Below are positions 1 through 5,367 of a stretch of DNA of 6,947 nucleotides, in pieces. The DNA lies in the NCBI GenBank assembly GCA_016210125.1, contig JACQUS010000253.1:1-6947 (forward strand). Direction: 5' to 3'. Made by a program: the position numbers and the translations under genes. Source of the stretch: Chloroflexota bacterium. GTDB taxonomy: Bacteria; Chloroflexota; UBA6077; FW602-bin22; JACQUS01. The stretch's first letter is position 1, and every line of letters starts with the position of its first letter. The notes under the pieces were generated by a model. That model was not told the origin of the DNA and did no database searches. It saw only the letters and a list, made by a program, of their open reading frames with translations.

Positions 1-793
1 AGCGATAGCAGCCACGGCCCGGCACGAAGACGGTCGTCTGGCCCTCGAAGCGGAAAATGCTGCCGTGGACCAGCGGCTTGCCCAGCAGCACGGATGCGTC
101 GATTGCCAGGTAGCGCGTCGGGAAGTTGTCCGCGCCGTCGACGATGATGTCGTAGGGCCGGAAGACCTCCAGCGCGTTCTCCGACGAGAGGCGCACGCGG
201 TGCGTCACGACCTCGACCAGCGGGTTGATGCGCTGTAGCGTGTCGTGCGCCGACTCGACCTTCGGCCGGCCGACGTCGTCGGTGCCGTGCAGGAGCTGGC
301 GCTGCAGATTGCTCTCGTCGACGACGTCGAAGTCGACGATGCCCAGCCGGCCCACGCCGGCCGCGGCGAGGTACATCGCCGTCGGCGAGCCCAGCCCGCC
401 GGCGCCGATGAGCACGACGCTCGCCGCCGCCAGCTTCTTCTGCCCGCGGACGCCGACCTCCGGCATGATCAGATGCCGGGCGTAGCGCCGGACGTGCTGC
501 GGCCCCCAGGTGATCGCCGGCGCCGGGGTCGCCCCGCCGGCCATCGCCGGCACGACGGCGACCTCGTCGCCGTCGCGCAGCTCGGCGTCGAGCCTCTCGA
601 TGAGCTGGTCGTTGACATACACGTTCACGTGCTGGCGCACGCGCTCTCCCTCCGTGATGCGCTCGGCCAGACCCGGGAAGCGCGCGTCGAGCTCGCGGAT
701 GAGCGTTCCGACGCTCCCCGCAGGCACCTCGACCTGAGCCGGCGACCCGGTCAGCCTGCGGAACTGGGTCGGAATGTAGACTTTCACGGACAT
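1..793 (-). CDS. Fusion of CysO/MoaD-like sulfur carrier and MoeZ/ThiF-type E1 adenylyltransferase (3' end outside window)
   Basis: Reads 264 codons from ATG at 793 without a stop and leaves the window. AGGAGG (803-808, complement) lies 9 nt upstream and supports the start. Residues 1-87 form a beta-grasp sulfur carrier like CysO/MoaD (NVYVND at 57-62, then DGDEVAVVPAMAGG ending in the Gly-Gly at 86-87). After a short Ala/Pro linker (about 88-95), residues 96 onward are an E1-like domain: RRYARHLIMPEVG, the ATP loop GAGGLGS (130-136), and D154, R165, K178 and D222, which correspond to MoeB D62, R73, K86 and D130. The visible part ends just after C262, probably the first Cys of a CYRC zinc pair. 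The E1 half resembles mycobacterial MoeZ, the carrier half CysO. Such enzymes adenylate the Gly-Gly carboxylate for thiocarboxylate formation. Here the Gly-Gly is not C-terminal. It sits 62 bp after cysK in the same direction, suggesting a role in sulfur delivery for cysteine; molybdopterin or thiamine sulfur transfer is possible. A rhodanese or JAMM C-terminus cannot be seen. Confidence 0.93.
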   Translation of the reverse strand, partial: MSVKVYIPTQFRRLTGSPAQVEVPAGSVGTLIRELDARFPGLAERITEGERVRQHVNVYVNDQLIERLDAELRDGDEVAVVPAMAGGATPAPAITWGPQHVRRYARHLIMPEVGVRGQKKLAAASVVLIGAGGLGSPTAMYLAAAGVGRLGIVDFDVVDESNLQRQLLHGTDDVGRPKVESAHDTLQRINPLVEVVTHRVRLSSENALEVFRPYDIIVDGADNFPTRYLAIDASVLLGKPLVHGSIFRFEGQTTVFVPGRGCYR

Positions 794-855
794 TCTGTGT
801 ATCCTCCTGTCTTGGTTGCGTCCGCGCACCCGCTCGCCAGAGTCGCGTCTTCGAC

Positions 856-1905
856 TCAGAGCGCCATGCTCAGATAGCGCTCGCCCGTGTCTGGCAGCAT
901 AGTCACCACGCGCATGCCACGACCGAGCCGCTCGGCAACAGACAGCGCCGCCGAGACGTTGGCCCCGGCCGAGACGCCGACCAGCAGGCCTTCCTCCCGC
1001 GTCAGCCTCGCCGTCATCGCCAGCGCGTCCTCGTCGCTGACGGCGATCAGCTCGTCGTAGATGTCGCGATTGAGCACGCTGGGGATGAAGCTCGCGCCGA
1101 TGCCCTGGATGGCGTGCGGCCGCGCGCGACCACCGGCGAGCACCGGTGAGCGCGCCGGCTCGACGGCGACCACCAGCACGTTGGGCAGGCGCGCCTTGAG
1201 CACCTCGCCCACGCCGGTGATCGTCCCGCCCGTGCCGACGCCGGCGACGAACGCGTCGAGCCGGCCGGCGGTGTCGTCCAGGAGCTCCTGCGCCGTCGTC
1301 CGGCGATGAATCTCCGGATTGGCCGGATTGTTGAACTGCTGCGGCATGAAATAGTCAGGGTGGTGCCGCACGAGCTCCTCCGCGGCGTAGACCGCCCCGC
1401 TCATGCCCTCGATGGCCGGCGTGAGCACAAGCTGCGCACCGAAGCGCTCGAGCAGCCGCCGACGCTCGAGGCTCATGTCCTCAGGCATCGTCAGGATCAG
1501 CCGATAGCCCCTGACCGCGGCCACCATCGCCAGCCCAATGCCCGTGTTTCCGCTGGTGGGCTCGACGATGGTCGCCCCCGGCTTCAGCCGGCCCTCGCGC
1601 TCGGCGGCCTCGACCATCGCCAGCGCGATACGATCTTTCACGCTGCCGGCCGGGTTGCGCGACTCCAGCTTCCCCAGGACCTCCGCCAGGCCAGGCCGGA
1701 CGACGCGGTGCAGACGCACCAGCGGCGTGCGGCCGATGAGCTCGACCACCGAGTCGGCGATGCGCTCCGGCCCCGGCCGACTCGGCTCGATCGTCACCGG
1801 CCGCCGACCGCGGGAGACCGCGGCGCGCGTAGCACGCGCCCCGGCGTCTCCGCTGGCGTGCGACGGGGCCCTTTGTCTTTCCTCGGATGTCGGCTTCACA
1901 TCCAC
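856..1905 (-). CDS. cysK: PLP-dependent cysteine synthase, CysK type (O-acetylserine sulfhydrylase family)
   Basis: Cytosolic fold-type II PLP enzyme of 349 residues that makes cysteine by beta-replacement with sulfide or a carrier-bound sulfur. Visible motifs: the PLP lysine K90 in NPAGSVKDR, the substrate loop PTSGNTG (116-122), the phosphate-cup GTGGT (224-228), QGIGASFIP (267-275), S312 in GVSAGAN at the PLP nitrogen, and the C-terminal LPDTGERYL. The EP..SPVLAGG...HAIQGIG segment is CysK-like rather than like mycobacterial CysM, so O-acetylserine is the likelier acceptor, though O-phosphoserine cannot be excluded. The GTG at 1905 has AGAGG 8 nt upstream. It gives about 48 residues of basic, disordered-looking extension before IADSVVELIGRTPLVRL, where most family members begin. 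A GTG at 1797 would remove 36 of these but has no clear ribosome site. The gene lies between an Rrf2 regulator and the carrier-E1 fusion, all in one direction. Confidence 0.95.
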   Translation of the reverse strand: MDVKPTSEERQRAPSHASGDAGARATRAAVSRGRRPVTIEPSRPGPERIADSVVELIGRTPLVRLHRVVRPGLAEVLGKLESRNPAGSVKDRIALAMVEAAEREGRLKPGATIVEPTSGNTGIGLAMVAAVRGYRLILTMPEDMSLERRRLLERFGAQLVLTPAIEGMSGAVYAAEELVRHHPDYFMPQQFNNPANPEIHRRTTAQELLDDTAGRLDAFVAGVGTGGTITGVGEVLKARLPNVLVVAVEPARSPVLAGGRARPHAIQGIGASFIPSVLNRDIYDELIAVSDEDALAMTARLTREEGLLVGVSAGANVSAALSVAERLGRGMRVVTMLPDTGERYLSMAL

Positions 1906-1975
1906 TTGCCTAGCCTCTGCCTCCGAAAACCCCTATCTGTCACCGGCGCGCGCCCCGCCCCACCCCATAAGAGCG

Positions 1976-2004
1976 ATCCAAAGGGGGCTTCGCCCCCTTT
2001 GGAT
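1976..2004. repeat. Perfect 13-bp hairpin with 3-nt loop
   Basis: The left arm ATCCAAAGGGGGC (1976-1988) pairs perfectly with 1992-2004 around the loop TTC. This is by far the strongest stem in the window. There is no T-tract on either side, so it is not a classic intrinsic terminator. It lies downstream of the Rrf2 gene and about 70 bp before the cysK start, where it could attenuate, stabilise or process a shared transcript. It may also be a dispersed palindromic repeat. Confidence 0.75.
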
Positions 2005-2098
2005 TCCCCCTTCTCAGCCCGGATGTGCCAGAGGCCGCCGCCCATTCTCGCGAGATACACCCGCGAGCCTCGCTGAGCCCCAGCCCACGGCTTTGAGC

Positions 2099-2125
2099 GC
2101 AGAGGGGGACCGTCGTCCCCTCTGC
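2099..2125. repeat. Second GC-rich hairpin, 11 bp with one bulge
   Basis: GCAGAG (2099-2104) pairs with CTCTGC (2120-2125). After one bulged G at 2105, GGGAC (2106-2110) pairs with GTCCC (2115-2119), leaving the loop CGTC. It begins about 50 bp after the Rrf2 stop codon in transcript order. No T-run follows on the minus strand, so factor-independent termination is doubtful. Its G-run/C-run design resembles the hairpin at 1976-2004. Confidence 0.6.
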
Positions 2126-2176
2126 AGCCCCTGTCTGCGCCGCTGCATGCGCTCTAGGCGCACCCTTCATCGCCGA

Positions 2177-2614
2177 CTAGATGTAGTAGCGCGCTTCCTC
2201 GAAGCCGCGCACCTGGCGCCGCGCCATGTCGTCGATGGACACGCGGGCCAGGATCTCACTCACCGCGTGCCGCACTTCGCGCCAGACCTCACGCTGGGCG
2301 CACGTCGGCCCCAGCTCGCAGTTCTCCGCGTCGTCCATGCAGCCTATAGGCACGAAGGGGCCCTCGACCGCCTCGACCACCTCGCCGAGCGTGACATCGA
2401 CCGGCGCGCGGGCCAGGCTATGGCCGCCCTGCGGGCCGCGCACGCTGCGGATCAGCCCGGCCTTGCGCAGCGTCGTCAGGAGCTGGTCGAGGTAGGCCTC
2501 AGGAACGCGCTGGCGCGCGGCGATGTCGCGACTCTGTTGCGGGCCTTGCCCGTAGTGCAGCGCCAGGTCGATCATCGCGCGCACGCTGTAGTCCGTCTTC
2601 ATCGAGATGCGCAT
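2177..2614 (-). CDS. Rrf2-family transcriptional regulator, IscR/NsrR-like with three cluster cysteines
   Basis: A 145-residue winged-helix repressor or activator. The start at ATG 2614 gives the family-typical N-terminus MRISMKTDYSVRAM. The frame stays open to 2695, but that would place the -35 box inside the gene. The helix-turn-helix (about residues 24-57, DIAARQRVPEAYLDQLLTTL) and wing (SVRGPQGGHSLAR, 57-69) match IscR closely. Cysteines at 92, 99 and 105 align with the Fe-S ligands of IscR (92, 98, 104) and NsrR. IscR's fourth ligand H107 is replaced by R108, but D8, the fourth ligand position in Streptomyces NsrR, is present. A redox, nitric oxide or Fe-S-status sensor is therefore plausible. 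The ribosome site is weak (AAAGG, 13 nt upstream). It precedes cysK in the same direction, so it may control cysteine/sulfur genes as CymR-type Rrf2 proteins do. It is divergent from the MmgE/PrpD gene. Confidence 0.92.
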   Translation of the reverse strand: MRISMKTDYSVRAMIDLALHYGQGPQQSRDIAARQRVPEAYLDQLLTTLRKAGLIRSVRGPQGGHSLARAPVDVTLGEVVEAVEGPFVPIGCMDDAENCELGPTCAQREVWREVRHAVSEILARVSIDDMARRQVRGFEEARYYI

Positions 2615-2640
2615 GCGTTGGCTCGTGCCTTTGTCACTTT

Positions 2641-2659
2641 GTCGAGTTATTGACTCAAC
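2641..2659. promoter_or_regulatory. Operator-like inverted repeat at the Rrf2 transcription start
   Basis: GTCGAGT (2641-2647) and ACTCAAC (2653-2659) form an inverted repeat with one mismatch and a 5-bp spacer. It lies immediately downstream of the predicted start site of the Rrf2 promoter. Rrf2 proteins bind dyad sites as dimers and commonly autoregulate, so this is the best candidate operator. The assignment is inferred from position and symmetry only. Confidence 0.4.
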
Positions 2660-2666
2660 TAGTAAG

Positions 2667-2695
2667 AAAGTAGCACCCATTGGCGTGAGTGTCAA
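2667..2695 (-). promoter_or_regulatory. Sigma-70-like promoter of the Rrf2 gene
   Basis: On the minus strand TTGACA (2690-2695) is followed by a 17-bp spacer and TACTTT (2667-2672). This perfect -35 with optimal spacing predicts a start near 2660 and a leader of about 46 nt to the ATG at 2614. Confidence 0.7.
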
Positions 2696-2820
2696 GCCGC
2701 CGGGTGCTTACGGACGATCTCCAAGCGCCGCACGACGCCGTCCTGAAGTAAGATGGGGCGGCTGCCGACAGGCGCCGCAGCGCAGCCTTGGCGCAGCGGA
2801 TATGCCAGGAGGATGCTCGC
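2696..2820 (+). other. Upstream region of the MmgE/PrpD gene
   Basis: A 125-bp stretch between the divergent Rrf2 promoter and the ATG at 2821. A possible -10 hexamer TAAGAT (2749-2754) has no good -35 partner at 16-18 bp, so no promoter is called. The ribosome site AGGAGG (2807-2812) ends 8 nt before ATG 2821 and decides that start over a TTG at 2788. Confidence 0.5.
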
Positions 2821-4203
2821 ATGGTAGCTAGCGCAACTCGTGAGCTTGGAGAACTGCTCGCCAGCCTCTCCTATAGCGCGATGCCCCCGGAGGCCATTGC
2901 CATGGCCAAACGGTGCATTCTGGATTTTCTCGGTGCGGCACTCATGGGCTCCCGCTCCGAGGCGGGCCGGATCGTCGCCGACCTGCTCGCGGGCGCCGGC
3001 GGCGCTGGGGAGGCAACCATCTTTGGGCACACGCAGCGCGTGCCCGCGCTGAGCGCCGCCCTTGTCAATGGGACCACCGGCCACGCGCTGGAGATCGACG
3101 ACTACTACGTCGTTGGCTATCCACTTGGGCATTTGGCCACCGTCACCGTGCCGGCCGCCTTCGCCCTCATCGAGCACAGCGGGCACGGCGGGGGCCAGGC
3201 GCTCATCGAGGCCGTGATCGTCGGCTACGAGGCGGCAGTGCGGGTGTCCGACGCCGTCGGCCCGTACCACTATGGGCACGGCTGGCACGCGACCGGCACT
3301 ATTGGCTCGTTCGGTGCCGCGGCGGCGGCCGGCAAGGTGCTCGGCCTTGATGGCGAGCAGATGGCCAACTGCCTTGGCCTCGCCGGAACCCAGGCGGCCG
3401 GTCTGATCGCCTCCTTCTCCTCGTACGGTAAACCGCTGCACGCCGGCAAGGCAGCGCACGCGGGCGTCCTCTCCGCGCTGCTCACCGAACGCGGCTACAA
3501 GGGCACGACGACCCTCCTCGAGGCCAGGTCGGGGTTTGCGCAGGTCACGTCCGACCACTTGCGGCCGGAGCACCTGCTGCGCCCCGTGGACGGCGATTGG
3601 GCCGTTCTCAAGAACTCATTCAAGCTGTACTTCACGGCTTGCTTCGACGTCGCGGACGCCATCCTTACCGCGCGCCGCGTCCATGGCCTGCGGGCCGAGG
3701 ACGTCGAAGAGGTGCGTTTTGGCTCGATCGCCGACTTCGTGAAGAACCAGGTCGGGCTCGATCCGCGCACGGTCACCGCCGCAAAGACCAGTACCCAGTA
3801 CGTCGCAGCGGTGGCCTTGCTCGACGGTGCCGTTGGCATCGACCAGTTTACCGAGGAGCGCTTGCTGGATCCGGCCGTCCGCGCCCTTATGCGGCGCGTG
3901 ACGATCGAGCGAGACGCGGAGGTCGAGCGCCTAGTCCGGGATGGACACTACAGCGTGCGTCTCACGGTCACGACGAAAGCCGGTCGGCGCCTTGAGGTAT
4001 TCCTCCCGGACACGCGCGGCCACTACCGCAACCCAGTATCGCTCGACGAGCTCCAGGTCAAGTTTGGCGATTTGGCGAGCCGCGTCATCGGCCGCGACCG
4101 GGCCGAGCAGGTGATCGGTCTGGTCGGAGCGCTGGAAGAAGAGCCCACTCTGTCACGGCTCGCCGACCTCCTGCGTCCGGCGGCTGATACCAGCTCGTCT
4201 TGA
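2821..4203 (+). CDS. MmgE/PrpD-family protein (2-methylcitrate dehydratase / cis-aconitate decarboxylase superfamily)
   Basis: 460 residues, the usual family length. ATG 2821 is chosen because AGGAGG lies 8 nt upstream. Family signatures: NGTTGHALEIDD (83-94), VGYEAAVRV (135-143), HGWHATGTIGSFGAAAAAGKVLGLD (about 153-177), YGKPLHAGKAAHAGVLSALL (202-221) and NSFKLYF (265-271). Compared with cis-aconitate decarboxylase (ACOD1), equivalents of D93, H103, H159, K207 and K272 appear to be present as D93, H104, H156, K204 and K268. The T97 position is V97, and the His expected five residues after the second lysine (ACOD1 H277) is absent. Known members are metal-free lyases acting on small di- and tricarboxylates (dehydration, decarboxylation, epimerisation). 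The substrate here cannot be assigned. It is followed after 126 bp by the dehydrogenase operon, so it may act in the same catabolic route, but that unit has its own promoter. It is divergent from the Rrf2 gene. Confidence 0.9.
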   Translation: MVASATRELGELLASLSYSAMPPEAIAMAKRCILDFLGAALMGSRSEAGRIVADLLAGAGGAGEATIFGHTQRVPALSAALVNGTTGHALEIDDYYVVGYPLGHLATVTVPAAFALIEHSGHGGGQALIEAVIVGYEAAVRVSDAVGPYHYGHGWHATGTIGSFGAAAAAGKVLGLDGEQMANCLGLAGTQAAGLIASFSSYGKPLHAGKAAHAGVLSALLTERGYKGTTTLLEARSGFAQVTSDHLRPEHLLRPVDGDWAVLKNSFKLYFTACFDVADAILTARRVHGLRAEDVEEVRFGSIADFVKNQVGLDPRTVTAAKTSTQYVAAVALLDGAVGIDQFTEERLLDPAVRALMRRVTIERDAEVERLVRDGHYSVRLTVTTKAGRRLEVFLPDTRGHYRNPVSLDELQVKFGDLASRVIGRDRAEQVIGLVGALEEEPTLSRLADLLRPAADTSSS

Positions 4204-4215
4204 AACGCTCGTCTT
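4193..4215 (+). repeat. 9-bp direct repeat spanning the MmgE/PrpD stop codon
   Basis: GCTCGTCTT occurs at 4193-4201 and again at 4207-4215, a 14-bp period. The first copy overlaps the final codons and the first base of the TGA. It may be a small tandem duplication; no function is visible. Confidence 0.5.
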
Positions 4216-4233
4216 CTGACCTTTTCGCGGACG

Positions 4234-4262
4234 TTGAAAGCGCGCCGGGTATCTGCTAGGCT
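4234..4262 (+). promoter_or_regulatory. Predicted sigma-70-like promoter of the E1 alpha / E1 beta / lipoyl operon
   Basis: TTGAAA (4234-4239), a 17-bp spacer and TAGGCT (4257-4262) lie in the 126-bp gap after the MmgE/PrpD gene. The predicted start is near 4269, giving a leader of about 60 nt before GTG 4330. The match to consensus is moderate, but position and spacing fit an independent transcription unit. Confidence 0.5.
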
Positions 4263-4263
4263 T

Positions 4264-4280
4264 GCGGCCACACCGGCCGC
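4264..4280. promoter_or_regulatory. GC palindrome at the predicted start of the E1 operon
   Basis: GCGGCC (4264-4269) and GGCCGC (4275-4280) form a perfect 6-bp inverted repeat with a 5-bp spacer, spanning the predicted transcription start. It could be a repressor operator or a 5' hairpin in the leader. GC-only arms can arise by chance in such DNA. Confidence 0.3.
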
Positions 4281-4329
4281 GCGGGCGACCGGCTGCAGCG
4301 CCCCAGCACCAGCGGCGAGGGAGGGCGAC

Positions 4330-5337
4330 GTGGCAGTCGAAGTGCAGGCTGAGCGCGCGACGTACGTAGAGATGCTGCGCCGGATGCTGGCGATCCGCAC
4401 GTTCGAGCAGAAGGCCGAGGAGTTACTGAACCGTGGCGAGATCCTCGGCAGCATGCACAGCTCTATCGGGCAGGAGGCGGTCTGCGTCGGCGGCTGTATG
4501 GCCGTGCGCCCCGACGACTACATGACCGGCCACCACCGCTCACACGGCCACCCGATCGCCAAAGGCGCCGACCTCAAGCGTTTGATGGCCGAGCTGCTGG
4601 GTCGGGTCACCGGCGTGTGCCACGGCAAGGGCGGCTCGATGCACCTCGCCGACTTCTCAGTCGGCAGCCTCGGCGAGGCGGCCATCGTCGGCTCGTCGCT
4701 GCCCATCGCCGCCGGCGCCGGCTTGGCGATCAAGCTCTCAGGATCCGGCAAGGTCTGTTTAGCCTTTTTCGGTGACGGTGCGTCCAACACCGGCATCTTC
4801 CACGAAGCGCTCAACCTGGCGTCGATCTGGAAGCTACCGGTGGTGTTCCTCTGCGAGAACAACCAGTACGCCATCACCACGAGCATCAAGATCTCTAGCG
4901 CGGTGCAGCAGATCGCCCACCGCGCTTCGGCCTACGCGATGCCCGGTCAGGTGGTCGACGGGCAGGACGTGCTGGCCGTGCACGCTGCCGTCCGCGCCGC
5001 CGCCGACCGTGCCCGCGCCGGCGAAGGCCCGACGCTCGTTGAGGCCATGACCTACCGCTACGGCGAGCACTCGACGCGCCTGCGCCTGCCCCTCTACCGT
5101 AGCGCCGAGGAGGTCGAGGCTTGGAAGCAGCGCGACCCCATCGTGCTCTTCCGTGGCTGGATCGTCGAGCGCGGTTTGGCGACTGCCGACGAGCTGGCGC
5201 ATCTGGAGGACGCGGTCAAGGCGGACGTGGAGGCCGCGGTGGAGTTCGCGCACCAGAGCCCCTACCCGGACCTGGACTCGCTGTGGGACGACATGTACGC
5301 CGATCCGTCGCCCTGGCGCGAGCGGCCCATCGGCTGA
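4330..5337 (+). CDS. TPP-dependent acetoin/2-oxoacid dehydrogenase E1 component, alpha subunit
   Basis: 335 residues from GTG 4330, chosen for the GGGAGGG-like purine tract just upstream and because it matches family length. The frame extends back to a TTG at 4234, but those residues are unlike the family. The protein binds thiamine diphosphate with the beta subunit and decarboxylates a 2-oxo substrate, passing the acyl group to a lipoyl domain. Visible: STHRGHGH-like GHHRSHGH (67-74), HGKGGSMHLAD (98-108), and the TPP/Mg motif GDG (148-150) ending in NN (177-178). The C-terminal SPYPD block is typical. Overall it is closest to the AcoA-type alpha subunit. Oddities: the loop after MTYR reads YGEHSTRL, keeping the His but lacking the Asp of the usual GHSxxD, and IVGSS replaces the more usual IVGGG. 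Acetoin is therefore not assured as substrate. It is co-directional with the E1 beta gene, with a 30-bp gap. Confidence 0.92.
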   Translation: MAVEVQAERATYVEMLRRMLAIRTFEQKAEELLNRGEILGSMHSSIGQEAVCVGGCMAVRPDDYMTGHHRSHGHPIAKGADLKRLMAELLGRVTGVCHGKGGSMHLADFSVGSLGEAAIVGSSLPIAAGAGLAIKLSGSGKVCLAFFGDGASNTGIFHEALNLASIWKLPVVFLCENNQYAITTSIKISSAVQQIAHRASAYAMPGQVVDGQDVLAVHAAVRAAADRARAGEGPTLVEAMTYRYGEHSTRLRLPLYRSAEEVEAWKQRDPIVLFRGWIVERGLATADELAHLEDAVKADVEAAVEFAHQSPYPDLDSLWDDMYADPSPWRERPIG

Positions 5338-5367
5338 GTGCGACCGGAAGCACGAGGAGGCAGCAGC

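Larger units (their letters stand above)
1906..2176. other. 271-bp intergenic region with GC-rich hairpins between the Rrf2 gene and cysK
   Basis: No convincing gene is seen; a 76-codon minus-strand reading frame here has no family resemblance. The region holds two strong stem-loops (described separately) and a weak 6-bp one (2047-2052 with 2062-2067). No clear sigma-70-type promoter for cysK is visible between the nearer hairpin and its start. It therefore remains open whether cysK is read through from the Rrf2 promoter or from an undetected promoter. Confidence 0.6.

Noticed and set aside
840..857. 6-bp inverted repeat GAGTCG/CGACTC at the cysK stop codon
   Set aside because: Short, with no T-tract, and in the gap between two probably co-transcribed genes; not supportable as a terminator.
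2615..2695. N-terminal extension of the Rrf2 protein from a TTG at 2695
   Set aside because: It would place the promoter and operator inside the coding sequence, and the family N-terminus fits the ATG at 2614.
2692..3573. 293-codon minus-strand open frame
   Set aside because: Runs antisense through the MmgE/PrpD gene, has no family motif, and also crosses the Rrf2 promoter; it is a high-GC shadow frame.
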